From NCBI GenBank assembly GCA_016841725.1, contig JAENYP010000023.1:1-37133 (forward strand): a stretch of DNA of 37,133 nucleotides, given 5' to 3'. Each line of letters opens with the position of its first letter. Positions within the stretch are counted from its first letter, which is position 1. Positions 16,353 through 27,019 of the stretch are shown piece after piece. The notes under the pieces are model-generated. The model was given only the letters and a program-made list of their open reading frames with translations. It did no database searches and had not been told where the DNA came from. A program made the position numbers and the translations under genes. The stretch is from Thermincola carboxydiphila (GTDB lineage Bacteria > Bacillota > Thermincolia > Thermincolales > UBA2595).

Positions 16353-16613
16353 TTCTTCAACCATTGACGCCCAAGTATCGGCGACTTTTTCCCATTCTTC
16401 ATCATCTTCAATATCCACGAGAATTTCATTGCCTTCATCGTCTTTGTCAATTCTGAGAATTATGGCTTCGCCGCCCTCTTCATCGTCACTTTCTTCCACC
16501 GGCAGCAGAATCGCGTATTCAGAACCGTCCAATTCAATAAGGTCGATAACCGAAAATTCGTGTTCATTTCCTTCTTCATCTGTCAGCATAAGAACTTCTG
16601 TTTCTTCAGACAT
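16341..16613 (-). CDS. yrzB: DUF1292 acidic protein (YrzB-like)
   Basis: 90 residues, strongly acidic: LMLTDEEGNEHEFSVIDLIEL, EYAILLPVEESDDEEGGEAII, ILRIDKDDEGNEI. This is the DUF1292 family, whose members sit next to ruvX across Firmicutes, as here (82 bases downstream of ruvX). Function is unknown. ATG follows GAGGTGATTA. Confidence 0.88.
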   Translation of the reverse strand: MSEETEVLMLTDEEGNEHEFSVIDLIELDGSEYAILLPVEESDDEEGGEAIILRIDKDDEGNEILVDIEDDEEWEKVADTWASMVEEEEA

Positions 16614-16695
16614 TTAATCACCTCATAATTTAATTAAGTATATGTATTGTATATTACCAAACATTGGTTGTCAACAAAAACAACCTTTTCCTATT

Positions 16696-17130
16696 TTATC
16701 CGTTTTCCCCTTCATTATACTTAATATTCCTGTCCATGTAACCCTGTAAAATCATAACTGCCGCCATTTTATCAATCACCAGTTTTCTTTTGGACCTGCT
16801 CACATCAGCGCTTATCAGCATTTTTTCCGCTGCCACGGTGGATAATCTCTCATCCCACATGGCGACAGGAAGATTAAAGGTCTCCTCCAGCAAAGATGCA
16901 AATTCCCGGACAAACCCGGACTGCGGTCCCATGGTACCGTTCATATTCCTGGGCAGTCCCACCACAATTCGGTCTACTTCCTTTTCAGCGATAATATCCC
17001 TCAAGCGGGCCAGGTCCTTTTCTTCTCCCTTGCGCCTGATGACTTCAAATCCCTGCGCCGTAAGCCCCAGGGGGTCACTCAGGGCAACTCCGATAGTTTT
17101 AGTCCCGACATCCAAACCCATTAATCTCAA
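16696..17130 (-). CDS. ruvX: RuvX/YqgF-type Holliday junction resolvase-like nuclease
   Basis: 144 residues with an RNase H-like fold. Active-site acids lie in [16 protein letters not shown] (Asp7), the central [30 protein letters not shown] and [14 protein letters not shown]. The family is linked to 16S rRNA 5'-end maturation and proposed resolvase activity. It starts at TTG after GGGGGTGG. The length is standard, and the order ireB ... ruvX-DUF1292 is conserved, here split by an aldo/keto reductase gene. Confidence 0.92.
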   Translation of the reverse strand: MRLMGLDVGTKTIGVALSDPLGLTAQGFEVIRRKGEEKDLARLRDIIAEKEVDRIVVGLPRNMNGTMGPQSGFVREFASLLEETFNLPVAMWDERLSTVAAEKMLISADVSRSKRKLVIDKMAAVMILQGYMDRNIKYNEGENG

Positions 17131-17198
17131 GTCATTCCCACCCCCGCCAAATAATCCTATTATACCTCTGCAATATATTTTTTAAACAAATTATAAAG

Positions 17199-18146
17199 CT
17201 AGATAATCTTAATACAAAACTCCTCACACACCGGACCACAGTACCCGCAGACCCGGCAGCGTCCGGGATCTGCCACAGCTTTCCCGTTCTCAATCTGGAT
17301 GGCTCCGGCAGTACAGCGGTCCGCACATTTACCGCATCCTGTACACCATGATTCGATATGCACCTTCCGGGGTACAGATTTTACCTTGTCCCTTAGCGCT
17401 TCAGGGACTTCCCTGCCGCTGAATATCAGGACATTCATTTTTACTTCTTCTAATGACTTCATTCCCACTGCAATTGAATGCAAATCCCTATTCCCAAGGA
17501 CAAAGTCAAACGCCTCCCGGGACTCTGCCAGCAGGTTTCCTCCCCCTAAAGGTTTCATACTGTAGATGCCCTTACCGCGAGAAACGGCTTTAGTGATAGC
17601 TAGTCCCATTTCCTGGACAGCACCGTCAGTTATCCCTACACCTCTGTAATTGTATAAAGGGTGTATCACATCAATTTCCGGTATCTCACAGGCTGCCCGG
17701 ACAGCTGCAACCATATGGGTGGAGATGCCGGCTGCCCTGATAATGCCTTTCTGTTTACATTCAAGAAGGTATTCATAGGCCTCCCAGTGACCCTTAATAG
17801 TTAATGCAGACTCCTGTTCATGGAGCAGGAAAATATCTATCATATCCCGTCCGGTTTCTTTGCGCGCCTCTTCAACTGCTCCCTGCATCATTTTCCTGGT
17901 ATAGGCATAAGACTTGGAAGCCAGGACCACTTCCCCGGGATAACCTTTAAGAGCCTGCTTTATATATGGGTAAGTCTTGTAATACTGTGCCGTATCCAAA
18001 AAACTGACCCCATTCTCCAAAGCAGACCTGATAACTTTCGCTCCACTGTCAACCGAAAGATCAGCCTGAAGAGGGCCCACTGTCAGAACTCCAAAACAAA
18101 GCCTTGACACCCCGATACCGGTTTGTCCAAGTTCCCTGTATTCCAT
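17199..18146 (-). CDS. Aldo/keto reductase fused to a ferredoxin domain
   Basis: 315 residues. The AKR barrel begins YRELGQTGIGVSRLCFG and keeps the catalytic set: Asp51 and a Tyr at 55/56 (FLDTAQYY), Lys78 (ASKSY) and His109 (FLLHEQ). The last 50 residues form a two-cluster ferredoxin: CTGCGKCADRCTAGAI and CRVCGYCGPVCEEFC. Such fusions are common in anaerobes and may couple aldehyde or quinone reduction to iron-sulfur electron carriers. Substrate unknown. It is inserted between ireB and ruvX, unlike B. subtilis, and lies downstream of a terminator, so it needs its own promoter. Confidence 0.88.
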   Translation of the reverse strand: MEYRELGQTGIGVSRLCFGVLTVGPLQADLSVDSGAKVIRSALENGVSFLDTAQYYKTYPYIKQALKGYPGEVVLASKSYAYTRKMMQGAVEEARKETGRDMIDIFLLHEQESALTIKGHWEAYEYLLECKQKGIIRAAGISTHMVAAVRAACEIPEIDVIHPLYNYRGVGITDGAVQEMGLAITKAVSRGKGIYSMKPLGGGNLLAESREAFDFVLGNRDLHSIAVGMKSLEEVKMNVLIFSGREVPEALRDKVKSVPRKVHIESWCTGCGKCADRCTAGAIQIENGKAVADPGRCRVCGYCGPVCEEFCIKII

Positions 18147-18190
18147 AACATCACCACTGTAACTGTTTTTTCGCGGGCTCTGAAGTCAAG

Positions 18191-18223
18191 TTAAAACAAT
18201 AAGGAGGGCATTGGCTGCCCTCC
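18191..18223 (-). terminator. Terminator downstream of ireB
   Basis: Perfect 8-bp stem GGAGGGCA/TGCCCTCC (18203-18210, 18216-18223) with loop TTGGC, followed on the minus strand by TTATTGTTTTAA. It lies just past the ireB stop codon. Confidence 0.8.
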
Positions 18224-18224
18224 A

Positions 18225-18479
18225 TTACTTCTGCAGGTAATGCTTTACCAATTCTTCTATTACTTCATCCCGCTCCATTTTTCTGATCATACTCCGGGCA
18301 TTGTTGTGACTGGTTATGTAAGCAGGGTCTCCCGACAACAGGTAACCTACAATCTGGTTGATAGGATTATAACCTTTTTCTTTCAAGGCATCATGTACTT
18401 TGAAAAGTATATCCCTGACTTCATCATAGTCCTCAGCCTTAACCTTGAACATCATTGTCTCTTCAAAACTCCTGTTCAT
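18225..18479 (-). CDS. ireB: IreB-family regulatory phosphoprotein (UPF0297)
   Basis: 84 residues starting [13 protein letters not shown], then [45 protein letters not shown]: a near-perfect family pattern. In Enterococcus, IreB is phosphorylated by the PASTA kinase IreK and influences cephalosporin resistance; the B. subtilis homologue is YrzL. ATG at 18479 follows GGGAGGG. A longer in-frame start at 18572 lacks family similarity. The gene normally follows alaS; here two other genes come between. Confidence 0.93.
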   Translation of the reverse strand: MNRSFEETMMFKVKAEDYDEVRDILFKVHDALKEKGYNPINQIVGYLLSGDPAYITSHNNARSMIRKMERDEVIEELVKHYLQK

Positions 18480-18600
18480 ATCGGTTCCCTCCCTTGCACG
18501 TTGATAGTAGTAGTATTCTCCATTTCTCCTTTTTTTCCTCTTGTCAGGCAAAAAAATTGTTCCGGTATACATCTGGTATTAAAACATGAAATATGATAGA

Positions 18601-18606
18601 ATTATA
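18601..18606 (-). promoter_or_regulatory. Candidate -10 element for ireB
   Basis: TATAAT on the minus strand about 120 bases upstream of the ireB start. No clear -35 hexamer. The remaining 18480-18814 stretch holds no other gene that I can support. Confidence 0.35.
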
Positions 18607-18814
18607 CCAAATATATTATTTCCAATATGGTCAGGAAATGGCACGAATGTGAGGTAATCCTAAAGCATCGTTTTAAGCACGGCACCGGTTGTTACCAAAT
18701 GCCGCCAACAGCATTCAGTGTCCCTTTGAAAATCTCAATACTGAACCGGTATTCGTGAGTTGCCTTGGTATTGCCTCAAGAGGTTTTTTAAAACCAATTG
18801 AAGGAGGAGTTACT

Positions 18815-19204
18815 ATGGCACAGGGATATTGCAAGGACTTAGGTTATTTTTTCGGTCGTTTGGATTCTCCGGATGAACTGACTATTGCCTTCCTGGGACA
18901 AAACGATGATCTTGTGTTTGGTTTGGCATCAATTCTTTCAGATATCGGTCCTGAAAACCTCCACGTGAAATGCAGTATGAGTCCTACCGGTTTTGTGGAA
19001 ATAACGGTTTTTGATTGTCGCGACCCCGAGAACTTCAGTGACACGCGAAAAAGGCCTATCGAACATGTATCTAGATTTATGCTGGATTTTCAGAATGATA
19101 AAAAGTTTGTAGTTACAGTTGGTGACCTGAACTTAAACCTCCATTATGATATCCTGAGACTGGAAATTGACCATATTGACTGGATACCTGAATACCTGCA
19201 GTAA
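18815..19204 (+). CDS. Hypothetical soluble protein (129 aa)
   Basis: ATG follows GAAGGAGGAG seven bases upstream, one of the best ribosome sites here, and a bidirectional terminator follows the stop. The sequence is mixed alpha/beta without membrane segments: ELTIAFLGQNDDLVFGLASIL, FVEITVFDCRDPENFSDT, KKFVVTVGDLNLNLHYDILRL. I do not recognise a family. It is the only plus-strand gene between 10388 and the window end, which suggests an insertion into the alaS-ireB neighbourhood. Confidence 0.75.
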   Translation: MAQGYCKDLGYFFGRLDSPDELTIAFLGQNDDLVFGLASILSDIGPENLHVKCSMSPTGFVEITVFDCRDPENFSDTRKRPIEHVSRFMLDFQNDKKFVVTVGDLNLNLHYDILRLEIDHIDWIPEYLQ

Positions 19205-19205
19205 A

Positions 19206-19244
19206 TAAAACAAGCGCTGTCACAGCGCTTGTTATTTATTATTT
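19206..19244. terminator. Bidirectional terminator between convergent genes
   Basis: Perfect 9-bp stem CAAGCGCTG/CAGCGCTTG (19211-19219, 19223-19231) with loop TCA. A T-rich run follows on the plus strand, and TTTTATTTAC on the minus strand. It serves the 129-aa gene and the glycosyltransferase gene. Confidence 0.85.
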
Positions 19245-20361
19245 ACAAAGCTCCGGCAAGACTGAGTACATTAAAAGCAGCATCCGGACCGGAATTGGGC
19301 TTACCCAGCAGCAGAGCCTTTTTGTGAAGCAGCTTGGAGCTGTTTTTATCACTTGTGATAATCCTTACTTTTTCCGGTATAGCTTCAATTGAATCCGCCT
19401 TCAGAGCGGCGCCGTTACCGGTAACAAACCTGGCATTCCACACTTCCTGCCCATAGAGCACATCAAACAGAACCATTGGAACTCCTGATGCCAGGCATTC
19501 TGTTGTGGAAAGGCCGCCCGGTTTTGTCACCATAACATCCGCAGCCCACATGTGTTCATGGATATTGTCTACCAATCCCTCAACCTTGATACTGCCTTTA
19601 TTGGAAAAGCTTCTCATCATGACTTTTCTGAGTCCGGTATTAATACCTGTAACAACTGTCACCTGTGGCCCTTCGGGCATCTCTGCCAGCATGGCTGTTA
19701 TTTTTCCCAGAGCGCCGAGACCCCAGCCGCCTCCGCCTACCAGCACTACAGGCCTGCCGATGTCCAGCCCCAGTTTTTCCCTGGCTTCTTCCCGCCCGGG
19801 ACTTTGGGCAAAAACCGGATCTATCGGGATACCCTGCCCGGAAACCCTGCGGGGTTTGAAGTTAAGATCTGTAAAGCCATTCTTGAGGCTGTTGTCCCCG
19901 ACAATATACAGGTCAATATTTTGGTTCAGCCAGTAACCATGTACATCATAATCCGTTATTATCCCCACCAGAGGAACATCCAGACCTTTTTCCTTGAGTC
20001 CGGCAATAACCGCAGCCGGAAAGGGATGTGTACATACAATGACATGGGGCCTGAACCTTTTTATTTCTGAGGTAATCGAACCTTCCAGCAGTAGCTGCAC
20101 CATTCTCCTGGATGTTTCATCATCTGTCTGTGCCCTGCTGTTCTCATAAAACCTGTGCCAGGTCTGTGGCAGCCTGTTAATTAACTGCAGGTAACACCTG
20201 AAGATCATATCCTTCAGACGGGGAAAGCTGCTGCCGATACTGTTGGTATGACGAACCTCGATATCGGGAACAAGCTGCTTCATAGCCCTGGTTAAAGCAT
20301 CTGCGGCCCTTTCATGTCCAAGGCCGAAAGACTCAGAGATAACCAGCACTCTTTTTGCCAT
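19243..20361 (-). CDS. MGDG synthase/UgtP-like glycosyltransferase (GT28)
   Basis: 372 residues. The N-terminus, VLVISESFGLGHERAADALTRAM, matches the MGDG-synthase N-domain (usually ASxGxGHxxAA). FRPHVIVCTHPFPAAVIAGLK and IITDYDVHGYWLNQNIDLYIV follow. The C-terminal nucleotide-sugar site has LVGGGGWGLG and VTKPGGLSTTECLASGVPMV. Relatives add glucose or galactose to diacylglycerol at the inner membrane face (UgtP); MurG is more distant. ATG at 20361 is chosen; the GTG at 20373 touches the GGAGG. It lies between alaS and ireB and probably uses diacylglycerol, although the acceptor is not shown by sequence. Confidence 0.85.
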   Translation of the reverse strand: MAKRVLVISESFGLGHERAADALTRAMKQLVPDIEVRHTNSIGSSFPRLKDMIFRCYLQLINRLPQTWHRFYENSRAQTDDETSRRMVQLLLEGSITSEIKRFRPHVIVCTHPFPAAVIAGLKEKGLDVPLVGIITDYDVHGYWLNQNIDLYIVGDNSLKNGFTDLNFKPRRVSGQGIPIDPVFAQSPGREEAREKLGLDIGRPVVLVGGGGWGLGALGKITAMLAEMPEGPQVTVVTGINTGLRKVMMRSFSNKGSIKVEGLVDNIHEHMWAADVMVTKPGGLSTTECLASGVPMVLFDVLYGQEVWNARFVTGNGAALKADSIEAIPEKVRIITSDKNSSKLLHKKALLLGKPNSGPDAAFNVLSLAGAL

Positions 20362-20505
20362 GGATCCTGTCACCTCCGGTAATCAAATCCCTGATGCCGC
20401 CTAAACTTCAATAACTATAATATACAATACTCATCTACTATACTACAGAATATTCGTCCGGAGTTCAATTGAATATATTTGGCTAAATTACTTGATTTGG
20501 TTAAA

Positions 20506-23163
<2,658 letters not shown>

Positions 23164-23200
23164 CTAACTTAAAAGCCTTCCGCCCGAAGTGAACAACACT

Positions 23201-23238
23201 CCAGGGACGAAAGACTGTCTTTCGCGGCGCCACCCTGG
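23201..23238 (-). promoter_or_regulatory. T-box-like antiterminator/terminator hairpin in the alaS leader
   Basis: On the minus strand CCAGGG (23238-23233), then TGGCGCCGCG, then CGAAAGAC/GTCTTTCG and CCCTGG (23206-23201). The element around 23223-23235 resembles the T-box GGGUGGNACCGCG with a G for the conserved A. The acceptor-matching base is C, although tRNA-Ala normally has discriminator A, which would need U. The transcript predicted from the promoter at 23272-23300 is too short for a Stem I with specifier loop. No U-run follows the hairpin. It is probably a degenerate or minimal T-box. Confidence 0.6.
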
Positions 23239-23271
23239 TAACAGTAAATGGCAATTTGTAAATTCGCTAAA

Positions 23272-23300
23272 ATTATACCTAAAGCTGCTACTATTGTCAA
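23272..23300 (-). promoter_or_regulatory. Consensus sigma-A promoter of alaS
   Basis: TTGACA (minus strand, 23300-23295), a 17-bp spacer, and TATAAT (23277-23272): both hexamers and the spacing are exact consensus. Transcription should start near 23265, giving a leader of about 110 nt. Confidence 0.85.
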
Positions 23301-23305
23301 GGCAA

Positions 23306-24355
23306 TTAACCGGCTCCCTTGTCGTCGACCAGCTTAAGATAAATATATCGCAGGATCACTTTCAAAGCCGCCGCAGCCGGTACTGCCAGAAGGATACCGG
23401 CAAAACCGTAGATTTCCCCCCCTGCCAGTAAAGCAAAAATCACCACAAGAGGATGCAGCCCAAGGCTTTTCCCAAGAATTTTGGGTGAAATTACAGCATT
23501 CTCTAACTGCTGAACTATAAGAATAATTATTATGGCATATAACGCAGTCTCTTGGGAAACAAGCAGGGCCAGGGATACCGCCGGCACAGCAGTGATAAAA
23601 GGACCCAAATACGGGACCAGTTCGGCTATCCCTGCAATCAGCCCGATGATGAAGGCAAATTCCACCCCCACAAGATACATGCCCAACCCAGTCATCAGGC
23701 CCACAATTAAAGATATTGTCACATGCCCCCTGAGAAAACCGCTGATAATTTCATCCAAGTCCCTTAAGACAGCCATGACATCACTGCGGTATCTGCGTGG
23801 TATGGTTAATATAAAGGAATTTTTTATCTGTTCTGCATCCTTCAGCATATAAAACGCAAAAAAAGGGGCAATAATCAGTCCCAGCAGGTATGAAAACAAC
23901 TTAACCAACGAATCTGCTGCCGCCCTGATAATACTTGTAAGCAAGGCTTCTCCCTGTTGAATCCGCTCATCAATTACATCCCTGATCCCCTGTGGCAGCT
24001 TAAACCTGCTGTAGCTGCCCTCAATATCGGTAATAATACCTCTTATTTCCGTGGTCAGCCTGGGAATGACATTCCCCAGACGGTTAAATTCCTCGACAAT
24101 ATATGGAACACCAAATACCATTATTGATGTAACCACACTGAATACCACCATATATACCAGAAGTATTGCCAATCCCCTGGGGACTTTTTTGTTTTCCACA
24201 TAGTGCACCAAAGGATTCAGGAGGTAGGCAATAAAAAAGGCCAATATAAATGGAATAAAGATGATTTTAACCCTGTATAGAAAGTACAAGCCGGCAATTG
24301 ATACTGTTCCCAGGAACAATCGCCGGTACACTGTTTTGGTATTTGTATTATGCAT
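23306..24355 (-). CDS. AI-2E family transporter (YtvI/TqsA type)
   Basis: 349 residues with about eight membrane helices in the pattern of the AI-2E_transport family. There is an N-terminal pair of helices (LFLGTVSIAGLYFLYRV, FIPFILAFFIAYLLNPLVHYVE), a long amphipathic middle, and the C-terminal block GMYLVGVEFAFIIGLIAGIAELVPYLGPFI, then SPKILGKSLGLHPLVVIFALLAGGEIYG. Substrate is uncertain; some members are antiporters. ATG lies three bases after the upstream gene's stop, so the two are coupled. In many Clostridia this permease precedes alaS, as here. Confidence 0.9.
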   Translation of the reverse strand: MHNTNTKTVYRRLFLGTVSIAGLYFLYRVKIIFIPFILAFFIAYLLNPLVHYVENKKVPRGLAILLVYMVVFSVVTSIMVFGVPYIVEEFNRLGNVIPRLTTEIRGIITDIEGSYSRFKLPQGIRDVIDERIQQGEALLTSIIRAAADSLVKLFSYLLGLIIAPFFAFYMLKDAEQIKNSFILTIPRRYRSDVMAVLRDLDEIISGFLRGHVTISLIVGLMTGLGMYLVGVEFAFIIGLIAGIAELVPYLGPFITAVPAVSLALLVSQETALYAIIIILIVQQLENAVISPKILGKSLGLHPLVVIFALLAGGEIYGFAGILLAVPAAAALKVILRYIYLKLVDDKGAG

Positions 24356-24358
24356 TCT

Positions 24359-24544
24359 TTATTTCATCCAGTCATCAGCCATTTTTTTTGCTCCCTTGAT
24401 AACCCTTCGCGCGCTGCTTTTGACCAGTCTGGAGTCCTTTAGCACAGGTACTCTGTGCTTCTTATACTGGGGTGCCATAAACATTGTCAAAACCATTGCT
24501 GCGATACCGCCTGTAAGTAAACCGTTCCAAAATCCCTTGCGCAT
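24359..24544 (-). CDS. Small membrane protein (61 aa), YtxH-like
   Basis: ATG follows AAAGGGGGTG. One N-terminal hydrophobic segment (WNGLLTGGIAAMVLTMFMAP) precedes a basic tail rich in K and R (SRLVKSSARRVIKGAKKMADDW). The layout resembles YtxH-type stress proteins, but it is short and lacks a firm signature. It is coupled to the permease gene three bases downstream. Confidence 0.6.
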   Translation of the reverse strand: MRKGFWNGLLTGGIAAMVLTMFMAPQYKKHRVPVLKDSRLVKSSARRVIKGAKKMADDWMK

Positions 24545-24567
24545 GTATTCACCCCCTTTATCGGTTG

Positions 24568-24738
24568 CTAAATTTCGTCCTGAGCGCCCAAAACCATCAG
24601 GGTACCGTCTTCTGCCACTTCAAAGATATTAACTTCATTTCTTTTTAAACTGTATTCCACACAGCAGTCCCAGCAATAATACTGGTCCACCCCTACCCTT
24701 CCGGTAGCCTTGCTGCCACAGGCAGGACAATTCAACAT
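24568..24738 (-). CDS. Zinc-ribbon micro-protein (56 aa)
   Basis: ATG follows GGGGGGAAAC. The protein starts MLNCPACGSKATGRVGVDQ and continues YYCWDCCVEYSLKRNEVNIF, with CxxC ... CxxCC expected to bind one zinc, then a short acidic tail. It lies 16 bases downstream of the PRC-barrel gene and upstream of the small membrane protein, in an apparent operon with the AI-2E permease. Family not named; possibly a nucleic-acid or protein adaptor. Confidence 0.65.
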   Translation of the reverse strand: MLNCPACGSKATGRVGVDQYYCWDCCVEYSLKRNEVNIFEVAEDGTLMVLGAQDEI

Positions 24739-24754
24739 GTTGTTTCCCCCCTTA

Positions 24755-25246
24755 TCAAGGAATCCCGCTTATTTCAGAAGACGCAATAATCCGGTCCGGA
24801 CCAATGCTGACACCTGTATTAGGTATAGAAAACCGCCCCTTGAGAAGGTCTTCAATAACACCGTCCGAAATCTCATATCCGGTTATCTCCCCGGTATTTT
24901 CATCAAGAATCAGATCCTGAATTATCCCGATGCTCCGGCCATCCTCGTATTCAACACGCAGACCCCTGATATCTCTTTTTTCGCTCACAGTTTTCTTTAA
25001 AACAGGGATAGATTTGATAGGTTTAATTACAGATTCATCGGCTATTATCAGGCTTTCGTTTTCACGCCTGAAAACGTCATCGTGAAGGAATCCCTTACTG
25101 TTCCTGAGCCACCCGCCGTTTTCGATAAGATAACCGATAACTCTGTTTTCGCCGAAATCATAAATCAGGTCTTTAACTTCTCCAAGCTGCTTTCCATTGC
25201 TTAAGGCAATCACCGGCAGGCTTATGATTTCCCTCCCTTTAAGCAC
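24755..25246 (-). CDS. PRC-barrel domain protein (two repeats)
   Basis: About 163 residues from GTG at 25246, chosen because GGAGG lies eight bases upstream; the longer frame from 25342 has no ribosome site. Two PRC-barrel-like halves are visible: GREIISLPVIALSNGKQLGEVKDLIYDFGENRVIGYLIEN, read here only as the pattern L-x-V-x-D-h-h-h-D, and DIRGLRVEYEDGRSIGIIQD with ENTGEITGYEISDG. Such proteins occur in photosynthetic reaction centres, RimM and sporulation-linked YlmC-like proteins. Function unknown; it probably heads the small-gene operon leading to the AI-2E permease. Confidence 0.75.
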   Translation of the reverse strand: MLKGREIISLPVIALSNGKQLGEVKDLIYDFGENRVIGYLIENGGWLRNSKGFLHDDVFRRENESLIIADESVIKPIKSIPVLKKTVSEKRDIRGLRVEYEDGRSIGIIQDLILDENTGEITGYEISDGVIEDLLKGRFSIPNTGVSIGPDRIIASSEISGIP

Positions 25247-25421
25247 ATCTGTTACCTCCAAGTCCTGACTTCCCCTATGACCTGTGGTCCTTAATAGTAT
25301 GACCGGAAAATAAACAAATAATTCGAAACCCAATTCATGCAAAAAAAATGATGTTATCAGTCACGACATTTGCTCGCGCAGCCAATAACAATCATTTTAA
25401 CATTTTTCGTTACAATCAATA

Positions 25422-26435
25422 CTATAAATTGATAATATGCAGAATTGTACCCGCAGCCACGCTAATCCCAAAAAGCAGCCCTGTGATCATGAGGTTTTCC
25501 CTGATGTTCCTGTTTTCCTTAAAAAGAACCAGTATGCCCAGGCCGGCGCCTGATGAAAGTCCGGCAACCGCGGAACCGAAACTTATCCCTCCCCTGAGGT
25601 ATATTTCCGTCACTGCTACAGATGCGGCACAATTCGGTATCAACCCGATAATGGCGGCAATAAACGGCTGCAGCGCACTATTACCCAAGAAGAATTTCCC
25701 CAGGTTTTCTTCTCCGACCTGAAAAATTATGTAGTTTAGAAACAAGGTCACAATAAAAATAAAACCAAAAACCTTAATCGTATGGATAACAGGGTGAATA
25801 ATCCACTGCCTGATGTCATTTTTTTTCGGAGTACAGCTATGTCCACAGCAGCCAATATGTTCATTTTCAGGGTGCTGCCTCAGGGCTTTACCCCATTCTG
25901 CAGCGTCCGGAATCTGAGCATGGTCATGGCTGTGCCCATGGCTGTGCCCATGGCAGTCAGCCCCGTGTTCAGCTCCGTTGTGGCTCCCGTCTCCGCTGCC
26001 GGTCCCGGATGCACATACTTCACGTTCTACGGCGGCTTTTCCTGACCTTGACAGTACAAGGTCAACAGAATATCCCCCAATTAATGCAATACAAATTTTG
26101 GCCGCCAGAAGAGGCAAAAGTACTCCAATCTTTTCCGGTTGGGCCAGAATAACGGGAATTGCCTCATCAGAGGTTGAGAGGTAAACTGCCAGTAATGTTC
26201 CCATTGTAATCAGCCTTTTGGAATAAAGGGCAGCGGAAATTACCGAAAACCCGCACTGGGGAACCACTCCGAAAACCGAACCTAATGCAGGGCCGGCTTT
26301 CCCTACCCTCTGAACCTTATCCCTGATCTTACCCCCAAACCTTATTTCAAGATATTCGATACCTATATAAATGGCCAGTAAAAACGGTATCATTAGCGCT
26401 GAATCAATTAAAGCATCAATAATTATTTCCTTCAT
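25422..26435 (-). CDS. Putative multi-span heavy-metal exporter with His/Cys-rich loop
   Basis: About 337 residues with roughly ten membrane segments in two halves. Each half has a matching motif: VVPQCGFSVISAALYSKRLITMGTLLAVY and LIPNCAASVAVTEIYLRGGISFGSAVAG. This inverted repeat with P-x-C fits the 10-TM putative metal exporter/ArsP-like permeases. The central loop (about residues 140-205) is rich in His and Cys (HGADCHGHSHGHSHDHA, HIGCCGHSCTP), expected to bind Zn, Mn, Co or Ni. Its ATG overlaps the stop of the Fur-family gene by four bases (ATGA). The metal is unknown; control by the adjacent regulator is likely. Confidence 0.8.
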   Translation of the reverse strand: MKEIIIDALIDSALMIPFLLAIYIGIEYLEIRFGGKIRDKVQRVGKAGPALGSVFGVVPQCGFSVISAALYSKRLITMGTLLAVYLSTSDEAIPVILAQPEKIGVLLPLLAAKICIALIGGYSVDLVLSRSGKAAVEREVCASGTGSGDGSHNGAEHGADCHGHSHGHSHDHAQIPDAAEWGKALRQHPENEHIGCCGHSCTPKKNDIRQWIIHPVIHTIKVFGFIFIVTLFLNYIIFQVGEENLGKFFLGNSALQPFIAAIIGLIPNCAASVAVTEIYLRGGISFGSAVAGLSSGAGLGILVLFKENRNIRENLMITGLLFGISVAAGTILHIINL

Positions 26436-26866
26436 GTGGATAGCTCCTTCCTGCACTGCCTGCAGTAGCCGAAGACCTCGAACCTGTGGGTAGTTACCTT
26501 GAAATCTTCAGGAACAGTATTATTAATATTAAGGCCTTCCAGCGGGCAGGCCTTTAATTTCCATGTTCCCCCACATTTCAGACATACCAGATGATGGTGA
26601 TGGTCCTGGCTGCGGTTAAGTTCATACCTGCTGCGTCCCTCCTGAAAGTCCAGCCTGTTGACAATATGTAAGTCCTGCAAGAGGTTCAGGTTACGGTAGA
26701 CCGTATCAAAGCTCATATGGGGATATTTCTTCAGCATCCGGTCATAGATTTCCCTGGCAGCCAATGGAGTTTTAGCTCTTATAAGTATCTTTAACAGTTC
26801 CCTTCTCTGCAGGGTAAGTTTGCAGCTTTGGGTAGATAGCTGTTCAAGTATGCTCTCATATATCAT
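26432..26866 (-). CDS. Fur-family metal-dependent regulator (Zur/PerR/Fur type)
   Basis: 144 residues. The winged helix has LTLQRRELLKIL and the recognition helix MSFDTVYRNLNLLQDL. The dimerisation domain has DHHHHLVCLKCGG and the structural zinc site C95/C98 ... C135/C138 (GYCRQCRKEL). The regulatory metal ligands include the HHHH run at 89-92. It is translationally coupled to the exporter gene. A perfect palindrome at its promoter indicates autoregulation. Whether it answers to zinc, manganese, iron or peroxide cannot be decided; pairing with a His-rich exporter suggests zinc or manganese. Confidence 0.88.
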   Translation of the reverse strand: MIYESILEQLSTQSCKLTLQRRELLKILIRAKTPLAAREIYDRMLKKYPHMSFDTVYRNLNLLQDLHIVNRLDFQEGRSRYELNRSQDHHHHLVCLKCGGTWKLKACPLEGLNINNTVPEDFKVTTHRFEVFGYCRQCRKELST

Positions 26867-26881
26867 AGCTCTACATCTCCC

Positions 26882-26902
26882 AAATCAGAATGTTTCTGAT
26901 TT
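26882..26902. promoter_or_regulatory. Fur-family operator (9-3-9 perfect palindrome)
   Basis: AAATCAGAA, TGT, TTCTGATTT: perfect symmetry over 21 bp. It lies just downstream of the -10 element of the regulator-exporter operon, where a bound repressor would block initiation. Size and AT-rich arms are like Fur/Zur/PerR boxes, but the sequence is not one of the standard consensus boxes. Confidence 0.7.
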
Positions 26903-26904
26903 AT

Positions 26905-26933
26905 ATTATACTACCGCAAACACTCCCTGTCAA
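26905..26933 (-). promoter_or_regulatory. Consensus sigma-A promoter of the fur-exporter operon
   Basis: TTGACA (26933-26928), 17-bp spacer, TATAAT (26910-26905) on the minus strand, all consensus. The -35 box directly follows the T-run of the preceding terminator. Confidence 0.85.
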
Positions 26934-26979
26934 AAGAAATCGGACCGCGTTGAGCCCTTTGTATTAAAGGAAACGGTCC
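26934..26979 (-). terminator. Terminator of the mtaB-ramA operon
   Basis: GGACCG/CGGTCC (26942-26947, 26974-26979) with an inner CCTTT/AAAGG stem (26956-26960, 26966-26970), followed on the minus strand by ATTTCTTTT. It lies about 40-80 bases past the ramA-like stop. Confidence 0.6.
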
Positions 26980-27019
26980 TTCAGAGGAGGCTTGATAATA
27001 ATATTTTTTTTTGCAGCTT

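Noticed and set aside
18639-18655. TGGCACG resembling a sigma-54 -24 box before the 129-aa gene
   Set aside because: There is no TTGC at the -12 position; the match is half a promoter.
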